Assembly: GCA_028023455.1 (NCBI GenBank)
Contig: JAQFVV010006215.1
Location: 5,009,230 to 5,073,229, forward strand
From: Epiperipatus broadwayi
Taxonomy: Eukaryota > Onychophora > Udeonychophora > Euonychophora > Peripatidae
DNA length: 64,000 nucleotides
Direction of reading: 5' to 3'
Below the pieces are notes generated by a model. That model was not told the DNA's origin, made no database searches, and saw nothing but the letters and a program-made list of their open reading frames with translations. The translations under genes and the position numbers were made by a program. Positions 26,101 to 41,100 of this stretch are shown in pieces; positions within the stretch are counted from its first letter, which is position 1, and every line of letters begins with the position of its first letter.

Positions 26101-29100
26101 GGGTCTATTATAGACCAGACTAATTATTTAGCCACTGTGAAACTTAGGGCAATAATGCAACACAATAATTTGGATAGACAAAAAGCACTGAAGTGCTCAT
26201 CAAAATATAAGAATCAAAAAATCATGCTGTGATACAGAAACATGTTGGTTATCATCAATGCCCTCTGGCCATTTAGTACCATTAATGTACTGGTTAACTA
26301 TAAACTTGATTTCTAATAATAAAAAAATAAAATGTAGTGCATTGACTTTAATGGATATCTCTTTGTATCAACCAGCATTAGAGAAGTAATGAAATCATCA
26401 TCAATTGAAGATCCAGAATACTAAACATAAACCCTAATCTATATAACTGACCATTATGCATGAATCCAGTTTAGAGAGCAACAGCTCTATAACTGTTTCT
26501 GCGAACAAGAGATAATACTAACATTTAATGTTTTAAACAGTCTAGAATTTAAAAAATTCACTGAAATAACTTAAACAAATATAAATTTATTAATTAGAAA
26601 CAATAATAATGAAATGAAATTAAGATCTGTTAAGCACACTACAAATTCAGCTTTCTGATTTTGATTAGAATAATACAAAAAAAAAAAAAGCTATTTCATT
26701 GTAATTTGCATATATCTTGACAGGTTTACATAAACACAAATATATATAAACTCTCAGATGTATTGTATATTAATTTAAAATTAACGTCTTTGAATTGTCA
26801 TAAACCAAAAAATTTTATTTTTATAATACATAATTAATTTTAACATATGTGGTTGATAACTGATTTTAATATATGTCCACCTGACACATAACTGTATAAG
26901 CATACAGATGTGCCTATAACATATTAGAATTGTCATAAAGAATCAATTCATTTTAGTACACAAATGATTATTTTTTACAGATATGTGCATATGCATGATA
27001 ATGGGTATACACACTGACATTTATATCCTATGATATTTCATTTGTTGAAAAATAATAAACTTATTAAATCATATATTTTCACAAGACATAATTCTATATT
27101 GAAAATATACATATAACCAATGCACACATGTGCATATTATTATTATCCCCCTACAAATCAAAGTTATCAATTAACCTGTTACAGTATTTCTAATGATAAG
27201 TAAAATGTTGGTTTTTTTTAATTTTTTAACAAAAAATTGTTAGATCCACTTTTGAAAGTACTTTTAAAATTCAGGCTTTTGTTGCTTCATTTACAATAAG
27301 AAAGATTTCTGACTTCATTTTTTTTAATTTCAAAATTAATCTTTTATGAAACAATTCTCTGTTTTGAGATTTTTAAGTCAAAACTTATTTACTTTTAAAC
27401 TTGTAAATTAGAGATTTTAACTGTTAAGTTAATTATTTAAAATAATATTTCAACAAATTAAAAAAAATTTCTACTCACCAACTAATACCTATTCATGAAG
27501 TATATCTATATGCATACTATATAATATATATGACTATAATAACTTCATTTGTGCATCCTTTCATATTAGATAAAATTGCTTATATAAAAACTATAGCACT
27601 ATTTTTTTCCAGTAAGCTGGCTATTTATTGGAATCTCTTGGTAAGTTGGTTCATTATAAAACTAGATTGGCTTATTGACACATCTAATTGTAGCCATTCA
27701 ATCATTAGTTTTTTATATATAAAGTTCGCAAAACAAACTCTTAACAAGCTTTGAGAATACCCTCATCCCCAGACCAGTTTCTGCATCTAGTGTCATCAGT
27801 GAGGTGTTAGAATATTCATTAGATTAAAAATACTAGGACTAGCCCAGCACTTTATCTAATGTATAACTATTGAGAAGAAAATCTGAAACTTTCAGATATC
27901 TATATGTCTAAAAATCCAGCTATCTATCTCAAATAGCCATATGGGACTGAACTAAGTTCAGATACACCATATATTAATAGCTCTAGCAATATAAAATCGC
28001 CAAAGCCTTATTAGCAAAAAATAAATTGATAAAAAAAAAAAATCAAGTCAGATGTCACATGACCTAATTTTAATAAAGCTCGTGTTTACAAATGTTATAT
28101 ATAGAGTTCGCAAAACAAACTCTTAACAAGCTTTGAGAATACCCTCAACCCCAGAACGGTGTCTGCATCTAGCGTCGTCAGTGAGGTGTTAGGATATTCA
28201 TTAGATTAAAAATACTAGGACTAGCCCAGCCAGATGCAGAAACCGGTCTGGAGTTGAGGGTATTCTCAAAGCTTGTTAAGAGTTTGTTTTGTGAACTCTA
28301 TATATAACATCTGTAAACACGAGCTTTATTAAAATTAGGTCATGTGACATCTGACTTGATTTTTTTTTTATCAAATCATTAGTTTGGTAGATTTTAGGAA
28401 GACATACTGTCTGATGCACATATGGGCTATGAAACACAAAATCTGAGTCTTGCCCTTCATGTGAATTTAAACTACCGTTGTGACATTAGCAGCAGCTGGA
28501 TGCAATGTCTATTGCCTTCAGTTATAACTTCATTATAATAGTCCTGTCATGTGATCAGGAATACAATAATCTTGGACAATTTCTTTCCATCTTTTTATAC
28601 TCAATGGGAATTTAAAAAACATAACAGTGACATAAATTCTTTCTTTATCTTGACTGAAAAAAAGTTAATGACCCTTTTCAATTCACCTTAATTTTTTCCA
28701 AAAACAACTTTGTAGGATTTTATCAAAATATGTAATTAAAAAAATTTTTCTTAATCTAATTAAAAATAGATAAAGAAATTCTATAATTACCAGTATTATC
28801 TATTTTAACATAAAAACATGCATGTTTTACTTATCAAAATCAGAGTAAAACATTAAATAGACCTTTTAAATGTTCAATTTCTAATAATTTTTTTAAATTC
28901 AAAATTATTATTTAATCCTTAACTGTTATTCCAATGTAATATAGTAAATGTCTACAAAAAGTTTTGTTTGTGTTTATTTCTATTTTTCCTTTCAATTTTA
29001 CATATATACATGCACACACACTACTATGTTACTGTATGTCATGAGACACAACTGTCTCAATAATAACAAAATATCAAAAAAGCTTTTTTTGTATTAATAA

Positions 29101-32100
29101 GATCTTTTATAAATATCTGCGATTAAATGCTATCCTAAGAAAAGCTATTACTGAATGTATACTTATTGAAGCTAAGAGCTTTTGGGGGCAAAGTATGTCT
29201 TCATATTCTTAGCATTGATATATGTCTAATTAGATGTATATCTATATAGGCCATAAATTTATTTAAATATATGTATATTATATTGTCCATTTTTTTGACA
29301 GGGGAAGTAGGATTCCTTCCTATTTATGGCGTTGGGGTTGTTAGCTATATACTATGCCTCTAATTTTCCGCTTAGGAATCATTTCATTTGATGCATGTGT
29401 TGTTGGCAGCTATGGGCTCAAATGTATCCCATTGCATTTTAGTGATGAAAGAAGATAGACTTAAATTCAGGATTAATATACGGCTTATTTATAAAGGTGT
29501 TTTTCTTGTAGAGAGGCATGCATGCGATTCACTATTTAGATAGCCCTGCATTCTGCTTCGGGGCATGCAATTTTATATACAATGCGTAGAGTTTAATTGT
29601 TATGGAATCTGTCCTTAGAATTATTTATAAGCCTATTTGCTGTTAAACAACCTATATAGGTATTATTTATTTATATATATACATATCTCAGCAATGATTT
29701 CTAGAAAATAGTCTAATATAGGACTTTGTTATTATTAAAAGCAATCCACAAAAAGGTGAATATAATACTATTCTTTATTTAACATGATAAGAACTTATAC
29801 AGAAAATGTATACATATAGAAAAATCTTCAATGATATTATATATATGTATATCTTTATCTAACCATTTTTATTGAAGTAATTGCTAGCCAAATCAATTAT
29901 TTTTTATTTTCAAATTGTCATATCTAAGAAGTTTTTATCTAAATAAATTCAAAACATGACAACTTTTAAATAATTAAACCCACAATAACTACAATGCAGT
30001 TTAGTCACATATATGCTGCAAGCAGTATTTCATACTGCTCCGAAGAAAAGTATTTGTTTAAATAAATATTTCAAATTTGATTTTTATTATAAGCATTATT
30101 TACAATACATATTAAAATGCTAGCCATAAAATCATAAAAATGAAGAAATAAAATTTCTTTTGTTTAATTGAATTCAATTGATTACCTCTCTATAATCAAT
30201 TATAAAATTTATGCAGAAGTTACTGAAAATTCTCAGTGAGCTATATATAAACTAATACAACTTCATCAGAAAATGAAAAAGTACAGAATGAGCCCACTTG
30301 TACTTTAGCTTGAATCATATATAAGCATTCAATTTATTGATGTGTTATAACGTAGAGCGTGAACTTTATATATTAATTTCAGGACAGCTGTAAGTTATTC
30401 TGAAATCACTATAAACAATCAGAGGAAAAGCCTGGGCTTTATATTTAACACCTGATTTAAATGAAAAGACAGTTAATATATATAAATAATTATAATATGT
30501 CAATTGCAGATGAAATTTATATGGAAGTTACTGAAAACCTTCAGCGAACTATATATAAACTAATACAACTCCATCAATAACATGATTCACTTAATATTCA
30601 GGATTGTTAAATATGAGGCTCAGCTTTTCCCTCTGATTGTTTATAGTTGTCCTAAAATTACATTTATATATTGAATTCACACTCTTGTGTTGTAACATGT
30701 TAATAAATTGAATGCTTATATATCATTCAAGCTAAAGTGTAGATGGACTCATTATGTACTTTTTTATTTATTGACAGAGTTGTATTACTTTACATATAGC
30801 TAGCTGGGGCTTTTCAGAAACTTCCACATAAATTTCATCTATATTTGAACTATTGCAATTAATATTTAAATCAGGTATTATGAAATAAATTTGCTTTTTA
30901 TTATTGTTGCCATTAGTTACAATTAGTTTTTACAATATTTGTCTTAAGAAGTAGGGAAGAAAAGCAATCATTTGAAAAGGATAGAAAAAATGTACAGCTG
31001 TTTAGATTACAAGTGGTATGAAATATTCAAACTAACTTTTTTTTTTTGCAAAATAGAGATATTTTAAGAATTTATTGAGAGAGACACTCTGTTCAATTTA
31101 AAAAATAATATAAAGTTGAGACCTTTGAAAATGGATAGTGGTGAAATATATATTACTTGTAGCTGTTTAGGGCTAAAGTTGAAAGACAATTATTTTGATA
31201 TAAAATTGCTTTTATATTTGGTAATAAATTAAAGTATACATTTTTATTAGTCATATTTATTTAAAGATAATTATGTAACTTTAAATCTTGAAATGTCAAT
31301 AAATTGATTAAAAAATTAACAAGCAATAACAAACTACCTCAACCAGAAGTCAAATATTGCTTGGTTATAGTATTCTCGTGCTTAGTTATGCTCAATTTTG
31401 TTTTTGAATAGAGAATTTGCTTCTTTATTTAGTTATTTATAAAATCATATGTAAATCTACTTTTTAAAAAATAAAAAATAAGTTTATAAATATTAAAAAA
31501 TTTATTACTATTATAGATATTATTTCATTTATTTTTCTATTAAACATAATTTTGTACAATAACAATTTGAGTAATTATAGAGCTTTGTGATAAAGTTTTA
31601 TGAATTGGAAGCTTATAAAATAAAACTTATAAAATATGTGATTTGAAGTGTTGGCAATTTCCAATATATTACATATTGAATTTAATTTGTATGGCTGCTT
31701 TGTGTTTTCACTTTTAAAAAAAAAAACAATATTATTTATAGATTAAATATATTGGCTGTTATTTGAAAATACAATATGTCATCTAAAGCTACCATTAAGA
31801 CATATGATAAGAAATAACCAATAATAACTGAAATGAAAGGCTACATTTAAATTGTAAAGAATTGGAAAAAATATAATGCAATAAGAATTACTAATAGCTA
31901 ATTTAGATATCGTAAATTTTTGAATGCTAATGGCTATATATTAAAAAAAATATTTAATATGAACCACCAATAAAAGCTGCAAAAGAAGTATTAAATAATG
32001 GTAGAACTATGGGGCTGTGCATACAACATTAAAAAAATAGAAGTCATTTTTAGTTTGTAAAACAAAACTTAGAAAAATATTGCCAAGTTTTCATTATCAG

Positions 32101-35100
32101 TTATTTGAAAACTAATCTCCATTATTTTTCTAAAGAAAATGATTCACTTTGTAAACAAGGTTTTTAATTTGATGATAAAATTATTAATGACAAAATTATA
32201 GAGGGGGGGAGGGATATCTAGATTTTTTTTTTTTTAATTAATTGTGTTGAAAAATAAATAAATATTATATTCACCGTTTGATTTTATTAGTATTGTATTT
32301 TTCTTTTTTTAAAATTAACTTTTAAATCTATTTGATCTACATCTATTTATGTTTTAAATATATATATAAGTTAATATTACAATTTATTACGCTACATTAC
32401 TGATTAAACATTTTTATCTGTACTTTTTAAGGGAATTTACTTTTAATGAAGATGATTGAAGATTTCTGTTTAAAAGAATATTTCTAAATTATATTTAAAA
32501 TAATAGTTTTAATGATAGTATTATAGATGTGATTACATTCTACATGAATATATAAATAAAATCTTAAGCATAGAAATAGCATCTCCTAATTTTAAAATAA
32601 TTTAATTGATTTACAATATTTATTATTTTTTGAAATTCAAAACAGTTAAATAAATTTTACATAAGTATTATATTATTTTGCAAATAATCATGCATTCTGT
32701 AAGAATTGCTTTCACAGAAAAATAATATTTTGTTACAAGATGGTTAATGTATATAATTTTCACTGCTAATAATATAATATAGAATATATAGAGAAAATAT
32801 ATCATTAATTTTTTAGGCAATGCTTAAAAAACAATATATTGTTACTTATTAGTAGAAAGGATTGGGATAGCTAGATTTAACTGATAAAACTGTTCTGGTT
32901 AAAATGCACATTAGAAGACATTTTTTCCTACTATATACCAACCACATTTTTGAAATACAATTTAGTAATAGGAATTATATTCATGAATAGTATGAAGTGG
33001 TCGGATAAAATCAAAATAATTCCATACAAATATAGAAATGGATTAAAGAAAGTGTAATAATTTCTAACCTAAGATCATTTGTGTATTTATTAAAAGATTA
33101 CTAAAGTTGAAATTATTTGTAAATTAAGTTTATATAATTTTATATATTCTGAATGGGGGGGGGGGGGGTAGTCATGTAACATTTGTAAAATATCCTGAAA
33201 TGCTTGAATCTAATAATGGTTTAAAATATAGTTTGTTGCAATTGTAATCCATAATAAGTGTAGGCAGTTTGAATGTGAAATTATATGAGTACCAAAATTA
33301 TTTTTCATTATTGTGCATTCTTCGGATTTTTTTTTTCCTGTTTCAAATAATTGATAAGATTATAAATGCTTTGTTAAAATAATTATAAAAAAATGAAATG
33401 ATTGGCATATGCTCATTATTTATTTCTTATATTTAATCATTTACTATAAATAAATATATAATAAAATGGATTTTAACTCAGGATTTTTTAGCCTATTTAT
33501 CCTTCACTCCATTTAAGCAACTGATACACATATCCACACACATGCAAAAAAGATGCACGATCCTCAATATACATATTTTGTACAGAACCAGCACTTGTCA
33601 GTTGGACCAGATCGTAATCTCCCACACATATATACAATCAGTGCTCGGTGTAGTCAGGCTTCAATCTTCTCACCCTTTCAATGCTTAAAGGAAATTACAT
33701 ACTGCCTTAGAATTATAAACAAATATATAATTGAATGATTTATTGCTCAGAAATTTGTAAGAAATTTGAACATTGAAAGTGATAGTGCTGTGCTCAATGC
33801 ATGGACCTTGAAATCTAGAGTACCATTCTATAACTAGACCAAATTATGTAAGGCATATCTGATCTAGAATTAAGATCAATTGTGTAACATGATATATACT
33901 AATTGTTTTTTGTTTTATTATTCATTTTTTAAATTCCTGTTTTTTATTTTAATTGTTACAAATTTTATTTAAATGGAGGTTTTTTTTCTTTTTTTAAGCC
34001 AAGAAACAGCGAGTGACATTTATTGAATGCAATAATGATATTAATGCTATGATCGACATTGCCAAGGTGGCAGATTTGGTAAATATTTTTTTTATATTTA
34101 GATTTTCAACATTCTAATATTTTCTTCGAATTTAAATAAAATAATACAATAGAAATTTCTGAATAACACTATTTTGGGGGGAATAAAGCTAGCACAATTT
34201 TAATTTTTTCATCGCCTAGAAAGTTTTATTTATAATATATTTAACTTAAAAATAATGAGACTAAGATATAAATTACATTCATAGTATATTATATGTTTGT
34301 ACATTTCAAAAGTAATAGTTAAAATTTTCATTTCCTGGTTATATACTTTTATTCAGTGTTATCGAATATTAACATCTATGAACTAAATCTTTCTTTAATA
34401 ATAATAAAAGTATTTATTAATGCATTTTTTAATTTAACATTTGTAAACATTTCTTTTACATTTACTCATGACTATATGTATATAATATTTCTAAATTCAT
34501 TAAATGGCAAAGTAATTTCTGTTTCACTTTTAAATATTTTTATATACAGTACGCTCATGTATTACATTATCCATTGTCAAGAATTATTGATCAGTACTTT
34601 GATTATTTTAATATCCAAATGTATAAACATGTCATTATTTTGAACTTTATGATAATAATCTTTATTTTGTTTTTTTAATCTAAATGAATATCATTTTTTA
34701 AATATTTTTGAAAATAAGATAAAATATTCAATAAAACTAAAATTAAATGCTTTGAAGCCACGTATATATATATATATGAGTTTGACCTGAAATTTTTCAA
34801 TGATGGCAATAATTTTTCATATTAATAATAATAAGAAAAAAATTTCATTAAAGAAGTTTAAAATCTTTGCCAAATAATGTAATTATTTTTAAATCTTACA
34901 TCTGTCAAACATCAAACTAAGCTATGCATTAATTTAATAAATTAAAATCGTTTTTATTAAATATATAGCTGTACGATTTTTATAAACATCCAGTCCAATA
35001 AACCTTACATAAAATACAAGTAATTAATATTATTCTAATATTAACAGTGTAATCTCTAAATTATGCATATAAAAAAAATCTTGATTTGCATTGAAATCTA

Positions 35101-38100
35101 TGAGTTCTACCGAGATTCATTTGCTTTTATTAACATGCAAAATTAGTACCATTGGAGCTGTTTGTTGCAGCAGTATCCGTAGTTATTTGAGAATGATATA
35201 TTTATCTATTATGGTTTTTTTTCAGAGCCAATAAATTTTTATTGTTTTCATTTATGATGAGCAATAAAATATTATTTTTATTTTTGATTTTGTTTGCCTT
35301 ATTTCTTTTTATTACCGTGATTTCTAAAGAGTTAATTTTTTACACTGATTCACTGTTCAGCTGCTTGTTGCTGCAATATCCATAGTTATTTGAGAATGAT
35401 ATGTTTATCTATTCTGATTTGCCAATACATTTTTATTGTTTTCATTTAGGATAAGCAATAAAATATTCTCTTTTTTTTTCTTGTAAATAGAGAATATGTT
35501 TATTTATTCTGGTTTCTCTTCAGAACGAATAAATTTTAATGTTTTCATAATAAAATATTTTCTTTTTTTCCTTGTAATTAGCATTTATAAATTAACATAT
35601 GAATATTTATTACAGAAAAATATAATAAAAGAAATATTATTTTAACTATTTATCATGATGATTGTTAGTGTTGAATATATATTAAAAAAAAAAAAATTCT
35701 CCAGTTGTAATTACATGAAAAAATTGAAATAAAAAATGATGGTCAATCTATTCCAGATATTATTATTTATCAATTAGCATTTAGTAAAAATAAAAAATAT
35801 ATTAGATCTCCTAACAATGATTGGTATGAAAAAATAAAATTGTTGTTTAGTTGCGAAATTAGAAATGCTTTGTTTTGTTTTTCTGGCTTACGTTTTATAT
35901 TGCGATACTATAATAAAGCACTTCTGCTTAAAAATTTCATTGCCCACCACAGATAATAACACCATTTCTTTTCTTTTTTTTGGCAGATTTTTTCCAACTT
36001 TTTTAGTTGGATCTGCAGTCTTCATCAGAGATTATTTTTTTATCCTAGATGAAGGCTGCAGATTCAACTGAAACAGAAGGAAAATGCAAAAAAGAGAAGT
36101 GTTATTGCATTAATTTTTTACATTACTGGAAGACATCTTGAAAAATAGATTTAATGGCTTCTCTTATGTTTTTATTTAAACATCTTTACCATGATGTATT
36201 GATATCTTGTGCGATCATTTTTAATATTAGCGTGAAGACATTACAATTTTTTTGTAATCTAAAATAGAAACTTTCTAAATTATGCTTATTTTTTGTAAAA
36301 ATGTGTTTTTTTTTTAAATATCTGTGTGTTAAAAATCATTGTGAATCAGCGTTTCAGCATTTAGCTAACAGTTATATTACCATGATTTGAAAATTTTATA
36401 TATATTTGTTATTGTTTTTTTTAGGTTTTACTTTTGATTGATGCAAGCTTTGGTTTTGAGATGGAAACATTTGAATTTTTAAATATTTGTACAGTTCATG
36501 GAATGCCCAGAATTATGGGAATTCTAACTCATCTTGACTCATTTCGTCAAAATAAAATTCTTAGGAAAGTTAAGAAAAAATTAAAGCATCGTTTCTGGAC
36601 AGAAATATATCCAGTAAGCTGAAATAAATTTGTTTTACCTATTGTAATTTTATTTTTAATAGGTCTTGTTTTATGAAAATAATTTTATTAGATTTATTTC
36701 ATTAATAAATAATATTTAAAATATACTATTACAATATGTAATTATTCTAGCATGTAATATATAATTATATATCTTTCCATTATTTAGAATTAATTGTTAG
36801 ATGTTTTTAGAAAAATTCAAATTTTATTTAAACTTTTCAAATATTTTAAACTGTTAGTGACATTTTGAATAGTATTATTCTCTCTTCTTCAGACATAGTT
36901 GCCTAACCAGTGATAGTACTAATATAGTAATCAAATTGAACCTGAGACTTTGACGGTCTAGCCACAATCATACAAATTGTATATAGTTTTCTATAATAAT
37001 CTTTTGATTTCTTCATTTTTTTTAAAGGACAAGATTAATAAATGGTTTCTAAACATTATGAAATCACAGTAGATTGACTTGTAGGATTATTTGCCAATGT
37101 CCTGTGAGAAGCTTTCTTATTATTTTTTTTCTCTGTCCAATATTTTTCTCAATTGAAAATGTTTATTGGAATCATGATCGGCTTCTTTAGACATGTTTTC
37201 TCTCTCTTTTAACTTTACGACCTGTTGATCCAAATTATTTCATCTTTTGGCCAATTCGCCCTTTAGTGAATTTTTTCATAAATGCGTTTAAAATGGTATA
37301 TTTTACTATAATAAATTTTTTCCCGAAAATCACGCGTTAAAAGGCAGGAAATTCAAAATTCCCGCTCTTACAATAGACATAAGCCCTGCCCTGACATGTT
37401 CAGCCATTGTCTCTTGCCAAGGCTGTAAAACGTTCGGCATTTTACGACATTGCAGTTTCCAATGACGCAAAAACATGTTTATTTGCAAATTTATTACGGT
37501 TTTAAATATTTTTTTTAAAAATAATTTGCACTATATTTATTAGATATCAAGAAATATAAATTATTAATAATTTATTTTGATTTGAAATATTTTATTTTTA
37601 AAAATATGTTATATTAGCAGCTAATGAAAATATGGCCTCAAGCAAATAAAAAAATTCTAGCTTTGATGTAAACAATCTATGTTATGTTTACAGTAAGAAA
37701 ATATCGTAATTTTGCAATAAATATTCAAAAAAATTAAACTTTTAAAGTGTAATTTGTTAGATATAAGAAAAATAAATAAATATTCATTCACGTTTTAAAA
37801 ATAATCAGAAACAAAAAATATTTCGTTGATTTTATAAACTGAAAATAATCTTTCTAGAAACAATGACATATAAAGTCTTTGTTTTGATTACATTCTCATT
37901 TTTTTAATATTTACAGAAACGAAATGTGAACATTTAAAATTTATTTCAGTAGAAAACAAAAATATCTATCAAATGAAGTCAAATTTATTATTTTCTGAGA
38001 AGAAATAATGATTTTATCATATATTTTACATTGATGTGTGAGACAAAGAAAAATGCTGAAATGTAAGAGGCATAATGCTGCAATTTGTAACGGTTAAACA

Positions 38101-41100
38101 TTATTTATAGGCAATTATTAAGAAAAATCTTAAATAGATAACAATGTAATATCAAAACAGTTTTCCAAAACCATAATGCATTAGGAGAAATCTTATTCTT
38201 TACAAAAGCTAAACTCAAATTTATGAAATACCATTTGCATATTGAAGGACATATATTGATGAAATCAGCAGCACTATTGAGAAAAAAATTAAGAGCACAA
38301 TATAATGATTAGAGACAAAAAAAAAATAGATGAATCTAAAGAGACAGGTCATGCATGTACCAAATAAACATATGTTGGACTGAGAAAAGTCAAGAATAGT
38401 GGAAAGGCAAGAAAAAATTTTAAAAAGAGGGAAATGTAAAGATGCTGTCCACAATAATAGTGGCAAATAATTTATAATTTATGGAAACCATTCATTAAAT
38501 TTGCCCTGAAATCATGAGGTCTCTCATAGATAAATATATAAAATTTTTATTGATTGTTGCTTTGACATAATAGCCTAGTTATGTAGACCGCCACATTAAA
38601 TTCAGTATTCATGAATATAAAAGTCACACTTGGTTTTCAAACTAGTACTATCACTGGTTAGAGCAGCAATAGCTGAAGAGGAGAGAACAACAATTCCACT
38701 CAAAACATAGTATTATATACTAGCCTACTTGCTATTACTAACAATTGAATGTATTTAAAAAGTTTAAATAAAGTATTTAACACTTCTATGAGGAAAATAG
38801 ACCAACATATACTACTAGTAAAATGCCATCATTACAAACTTTCAGACAAAGACTATAATATATATTTAACGTAAAAATAATTTTAAGTTAGACCATTTAT
38901 CAATATGTTTACTTAACAATAAAAATTTATGAAAATAATATATACTTGGGATAGCATAATCCTAGACGATTGCTTTGTCACCATTGATGATTTAAAAGGT
39001 ATATTTCTGGGGATAGATAATGCAGAAATTTTCTCCTTGATCTTACATTATGGTGATAATTAAAACTAATATGCATAAAGTTATTTGGTATTGATTACAA
39101 ATGCATATTATATACCAGATAGACCTACCAAATGCACAAACTACTTATACTGAAGATGTTAATCGATAAAATTCAAATTTTCAAAACAAAGTGTTGATGT
39201 ATTAATAATTTTTATTAGTCATTCATTAGACTAGAGATTTTATCCATTTAATGCATAGGGACTGGTTTTGATCCATTTTTAAACCTTGTGGAGGGTGTAA
39301 TCATAAATATGTGACCAAAACAACACTGGACAAAGATGTATGATCCCCAAGATGCACATCAGTTCTACCTTGTGGGAGAATGGTGCAGTGAAAATTACTC
39401 ATTAAAAGTGTTGATGTAGTTTTATTTTTTTTAAAAAAAAAAAACAATATAAACTAATATCAACAAAATAATTTTAAAAATATTGCAAACTAATGAAAAT
39501 AAATAACGTAATTTTATAAAAAAGAAATTCAGCTTAACGTTATTTGTGGATTGTCCCTCATATCTATATTATACCAAGGATTTCCAGATTGAAATTTGTA
39601 AAAATACATTGTTCATTGATTTGTGTTAAAAAATTTTATTAGTTGTAAAATTGTTTGTTTTGTTTTTTCCTTTTTGATTAATCAATTAGCATTTTTAGCA
39701 TAACTTTGGTATATGTAGTACATGTAACAAGAAGAGATCAAAAACACAATATATGGCTAAGAGAACAAACAGGTGTTACTGACCTCATTGAAAAAATTAA
39801 AAGATTGAAGTGGAGTTGGGCTGGACATATTGCTAGAAGAGATGATAATAGATGGACAATTGAAATCTTAAACTGGATTCCAAGAGATTGTAAAAGACCC
39901 AGAAAGAGACCACATGTGAGATGGATGGATGAAATAAGAAAGTGTGCATGGGCGATATGGAGAAGAGAAGCTAAAGATTGGAGAAGATGGATTGAACTTG
40001 GAGAGACCTTCATCCTGCAGTGGATTGATAATGATTGGTGATGGTGATGATGATATATAGTACATGTATGCAATTACTACCTCATATTTTTTTTAAAATT
40101 CTGAACCAATGTCATTTTCATTAATAATCTCTAGGTATATCTTTTTTTTTTTAATGGGTGGTATAATTTGCCAATTTATAGACCCTACCCATGATTAAGT
40201 TAATTTAATCCCAGTTTTTATTTCAGCATAACAGTTATATCACAAATGGACAATTTTTTGGAAATTGTTTTTGTTGTCCTCAATCAAGAATTAGGCTTTC
40301 TGAATGAACTTATCATATATATTTAAAGATTGTTATGATTAGTTTGTGAATAAATAAAAATGTACAACCCATTGTGAAATCAGTTTATTATATAATCAGT
40401 TTTAATAAGTTTTCAATCGACTAATATATTTAAAATAGTGTAAAGAAAATGTATATTATTGTTTTGTATTTCTATTTAGAAGATTCTTTAAATAAATAAT
40501 ATCATGGTCAGTTATTGAGAAAAGGGGGGTAAAAGGATATTAGAGAGTCAAAATGATAAAATGAATTCAGCAATTCCATTTAATTAACTAAAGTCAAAAA
40601 TCAATTCTAGAATCTTTAGCTGTTCAATCTGACACTCTTAACTATTTGGTAGATTACATTCAGTAAAAGGATGCATTGATAATTTGTAACATAAGCGCAG
40701 AATAATAAAGAATTATATATAATAACTAATAATGGTTGTAATATTCAAAATAAGTAATTGCTCTAATATTAAAGCTTTTCCAATTTAATGTTTTATAAGC
40801 AATTTTAATACACATAGCCAATAATGCAAGCAACTTTGCATCTAATGAATTGAAAAGTTGGTTATTAAATTATTCATAAGATTAAAGAGTATCTTTGAAT
40901 TATTAAAATAATGTATATCTGTTTTTATGTATTATATAAAAATGTTTTTTAATTTTTATTTTAAAATATGTCATACTGGTGTTTGATAACATCTTTATAT
41001 ATTTATTCAAACAATTTTATTACTTGATTTTATTTATATGATAAAGTATTGGTATAATATATAATTACATCTAAAGTTTAATATATACATTATACTTGTA

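Larger units (their letters stand above)
27700..28385. mobile_element. Foldback retrozyme-like element with 12-bp target-site duplication
   Basis: AATCATTAGTTT at 27700-27711 is repeated exactly at 28374-28385, bracketing a 662-bp insertion. Inside are two direct minus-strand units, with AGTTCGCAAAACAAACTC at 27723 and 28105 (382-bp period). Each has a hammerhead-like motif. A third, inverted and truncated unit (about 28230-28373) forms a palindrome with the second. CTGAACTAAGTTCAG near 27940 parallels CTGAACTCAGTTCAG in the 7.5-8.2 kb element, so the two belong to one diverged family. No protein is encoded. Confidence 0.78.
34079..36424. other. BMS1 intron 3 (2.3 kb)
   Basis: AT-rich intron containing the tandem triplication at 35.16-35.58 kb and a short foldback at 35.96-36.11 kb, listed separately. 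No other feature supported. Confidence 0.5.

Noticed and set aside
30240-30300. Hammerhead ribozyme in the 30.2 kb foldback
   Set aside because: CTGATGA is present on the minus strand, but the later part reads CTGAGAATTTTC with no GAAA plus NUH and no stem I pairing.
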